From: a virus
Virus record (IMG/VR): IMGVR_UViG_3300010883_000567
Span: 1-22,051 of that record
DNA length: 22,051 nucleotides
Reading direction: 5' to 3' (one strand)
Of the stretch, positions 20,543-22,051 are shown one piece after another. Each line of letters starts with the position of its first letter. The first letter of the stretch is position 1. The translations under genes and the position numbers were made by a program. Below the pieces are notes generated by a model. The model saw only the letters and a program-made list of their open reading frames with translations, did no database searches and was not told where the DNA came from.

Positions 20543-21805
20543 TTACATCTCTCTTGATGTTATGTTTACGTGCTTACCTGTATCGGGCTTTGCATTTTTG
20601 TTATCTAAGATGCACCATAGCACAGGGCAAGACCATTGACCCCATGACCCACCAAGGTACCCATCGGTGAGAACAATCGCGGCTTGTGGCTTGACACCAT
20701 GCTCGGTGAGGTAGTCGGTAACGCACTCAACATTAGTGCCACCACCACCCTTGGGCTTGGTAGTCTGCACCAAGTCGTCTAGCTGGTGCATGTCATACTT
20801 CTCGTCCTGACACACACGTGTGTCCCAATAGAGTAAGCGGATATGGTCGGGGTGTACCGTGTCACAGATAGCTTTAATCTCGGACATAAACGCGGTGAGT
20901 TCGACCTGACCTATAGAGCCTGACGTATCCACTGCAATCACCAGTTCACCCACCTGCTCACTGATACCGCTGGGCATATAATAACCTGATGACACGTAAC
21001 GTCTGTTCGGTCGTTGCCATGTCGAGTAGTCACTACCTGCGCATGTGGTCTGTATAAACTCACGCAATACCTCACGCCAATCTATCTGCGGGGTTAGCAA
21101 ATCCTCAAGGGCGCGATCACCACCTGACCCCAACTTACCTGCGATCAACGCACCCTGACGTATTGCCTCGTCAATATCACGTGCCAGTTCACGATTCTCA
21201 TCTGGTGTAAGTTCGGCAGCACCGTCCCAGTCATGGCTGTCGAAACCTTGTGGTGAGTCGTTATCACCTGACCCATCATCTGCAGAGTTGTCGTCCCCTA
21301 TAGCGGTGTTTTCGTCACCAGTGGTGCCACCTGATCCCTCGTCGCCATCTTGCGGTGCGCCGTTATCACGTAGGTCAATAAAGACTGCGGCACCATCCCA
21401 GTCACGGTACTTGGCATCGATATACCCACCTTCGGGCATGGCTGCCCAACCATCTCGGTTGTCATCTGCAATCTTGACGTTGATCACATAGTCGCACGCT
21501 TGGTTGGCAAGCTGAGCATCTTGGTCGTACAGATGTCGCCACGTGGTGAGATGTCGGTATAACTTGTGATAGCACTCATGCAGCACAAGGAACCGTAGTT
21601 CTGCATCAGTGAGCGAGTCAACGAAGTCTCGCCCATACATCTCGTCACGTCCGTTGGTACATGCCGTTGGTATGTTGCCCACCACCGAACGATCACCGAT
21701 CATCAGGACACCTGCGAGGGCAACGTATTTAGGGTTGCCCATGATGTCAACGACAGCCTTGGACAGTCGTTGCTCTGGGGTAAGTTGTTTACCTATAGCT
21801 AACAT
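20543..21805 (-). CDS. VWA-like protein with N-terminal HExxH metallopeptidase domain (DUF2201-like)
   Basis: This 420-residue protein joins two parts. The first (1-140) has a zinc-peptidase motif HECYH at 76-80 within LRFLVLHECYHKLYRH, as in the DUF2201 N-terminal domain. An acidic Asp/Gly/Ser linker follows (~150-195). The second (~285-415) is a VWA-like domain with MIDAS residues DTSGS at 293-297, GGGGTN at 353-358 and LTDG with D381. Such proteins usually work with a MoxR-type AAA+ ATPase as a remodelling pair. No MoxR gene is in the window, but it could lie beyond the right edge. Why a phage replication operon carries it is unknown. ATG 21805 has AGGGG eight bases upstream, formed partly from the preceding stop. 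Confidence 0.85.
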   Translation of the reverse strand: MLAIGKQLTPEQRLSKAVVDIMGNPKYVALAGVLMIGDRSVVGNIPTACTNGRDEMYGRDFVDSLTDAELRFLVLHECYHKLYRHLTTWRHLYDQDAQLANQACDYVINVKIADDNRDGWAAMPEGGYIDAKYRDWDGAAVFIDLRDNGAPQDGDEGSGGTTGDENTAIGDDNSADDGSGDNDSPQGFDSHDWDGAAELTPDENRELARDIDEAIRQGALIAGKLGSGGDRALEDLLTPQIDWREVLREFIQTTCAGSDYSTWQRPNRRYVSSGYYMPSGISEQVGELVIAVDTSGSIGQVELTAFMSEIKAICDTVHPDHIRLLYWDTRVCQDEKYDMHQLDDLVQTTKPKGGGGTNVECVTDYLTEHGVKPQAAIVLTDGYLGGSWGQWSCPVLWCILDNKNAKPDTGKHVNITSREM

Positions 21806-21814
21806 AGTGTTCCC

Positions 21815-22051
21815 CTATTTCTTGTCGGCGGCGAACATGTAGTTATTGTCCATAGCCCATTGAGTAAACTTCTTATTGGTCATCACGACCTTGCGGTGTG
21901 CATACTTCTCGGCACTACACCCATTGGCGAACATGCCCTGCGCTTCCTTGTCGAGGCGCACCATGTAGTCCATCCATGCGTCGATCCAGTCACCTCCTAT
22001 CGTGGACAATGTACGGTAAACAACCATACACACGGCGGCGGCACTGTCAGG
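21815..22051 (-). CDS. 3' part of a gene cut by the window edge, unknown function
   Basis: The frame is open to the last base: PDSAAAVCMVVYRTLSTIGG, continuing with DWIDAWMDYMVRLDKEAQGM and ending NNYMFAADKK. A GTG or ATG near the edge could be read as a start, but the reading frame continues upstream with sensible codons, so I treat it as partial. It is helical with two Cys in the visible part. It does not look like the end of a MoxR ATPase as far as I can tell. The stop is nine bases from the VWA gene start, so the two belong to one operon. Confidence 0.65.
   Translation of the reverse strand, partial: PDSAAAVCMVVYRTLSTIGGDWIDAWMDYMVRLDKEAQGMFANGCSAEKYAHRKVVMTNKKFTQWAMDNNYMFAADKK

Overview
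This window looks like part of the genome of a tailed, DNA-containing bacteriophage. It carries a phage-encoded replication set (family A DNA polymerase, primase-helicase, ssDNA-binding protein, SNF2-like helicase, two PD-(D/E)XK nucleases). It also carries one giant 2260-residue virion-type protein and many small, tightly packed, overlapping genes. There are no ribosomal RNAs, tRNAs, integrase, transposase or CRISPR array that I can see. Several proteins resemble families common in environmental, especially marine, phages of Proteobacteria. That is an inference from sequence style, and no host can be named from this window.

Layout. Positions 30-6812 (+ strand) hold a single giant gene, probably the last gene of a structural module that enters from the left. 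It ends in a hairpin that also suits termination of the opposing transcript. Everything from the right edge down to 6929 is on the - strand and reads as one long operon. In transcription order it contains: a gene cut by the right edge; a HExxH-peptidase/VWA (DUF2201-like) protein; a 54-residue protein; a 295-residue protein; an 88-residue protein; a 58-residue zinc-ribbon; a VRR-NUC nuclease; an 82- and a 185-residue unknown; two tiny related membrane proteins; two more tiny proteins; a wHTH + DUF3310 protein; DNA polymerase; a RecB/Cas4-like nuclease with four cysteines; a basic HNH-like protein; an SNF2-type helicase; a 132-residue coiled-coil-type protein; a small HTH protein; a Cys-motif protein; an ssDNA-binding protein; the primase-helicase; and a 73-residue protein. 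The two modules therefore converge at about 6.8-6.9 kb.

How the genes fit together. The polymerase, primase-helicase, ssDNA-binding protein and SNF2 helicase could form a largely self-sufficient replisome, with the VRR-NUC and RecB-like nucleases for recombination or end processing. Stop/start overlaps (ATGA, TGATG, TAATG) are frequent, so translation is probably coupled.

The most unusual non-coding signal is a 17-bp palindrome, GTTAGTG-NNN-CACTAAC, present three times in the - strand operon. Two copies lie directly after a stop codon and directly before a GC-rich hairpin; the third lies in the start of the 295-residue gene. It looks like an operator or RNA-processing site. Other points of note are a Leu at the polymerase position equivalent to E. 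coli Pol I 762 together with a Ser replacing the motif C Glu, and a pair of small membrane proteins that look like recent duplicates. Six short genes (40-58 residues: 17052-17204, 17237-17398, 17443-17565, 18964-19140, 20377-20541) and the internally started 19219-19485 gene were identified by reading the gaps and overlaps directly.
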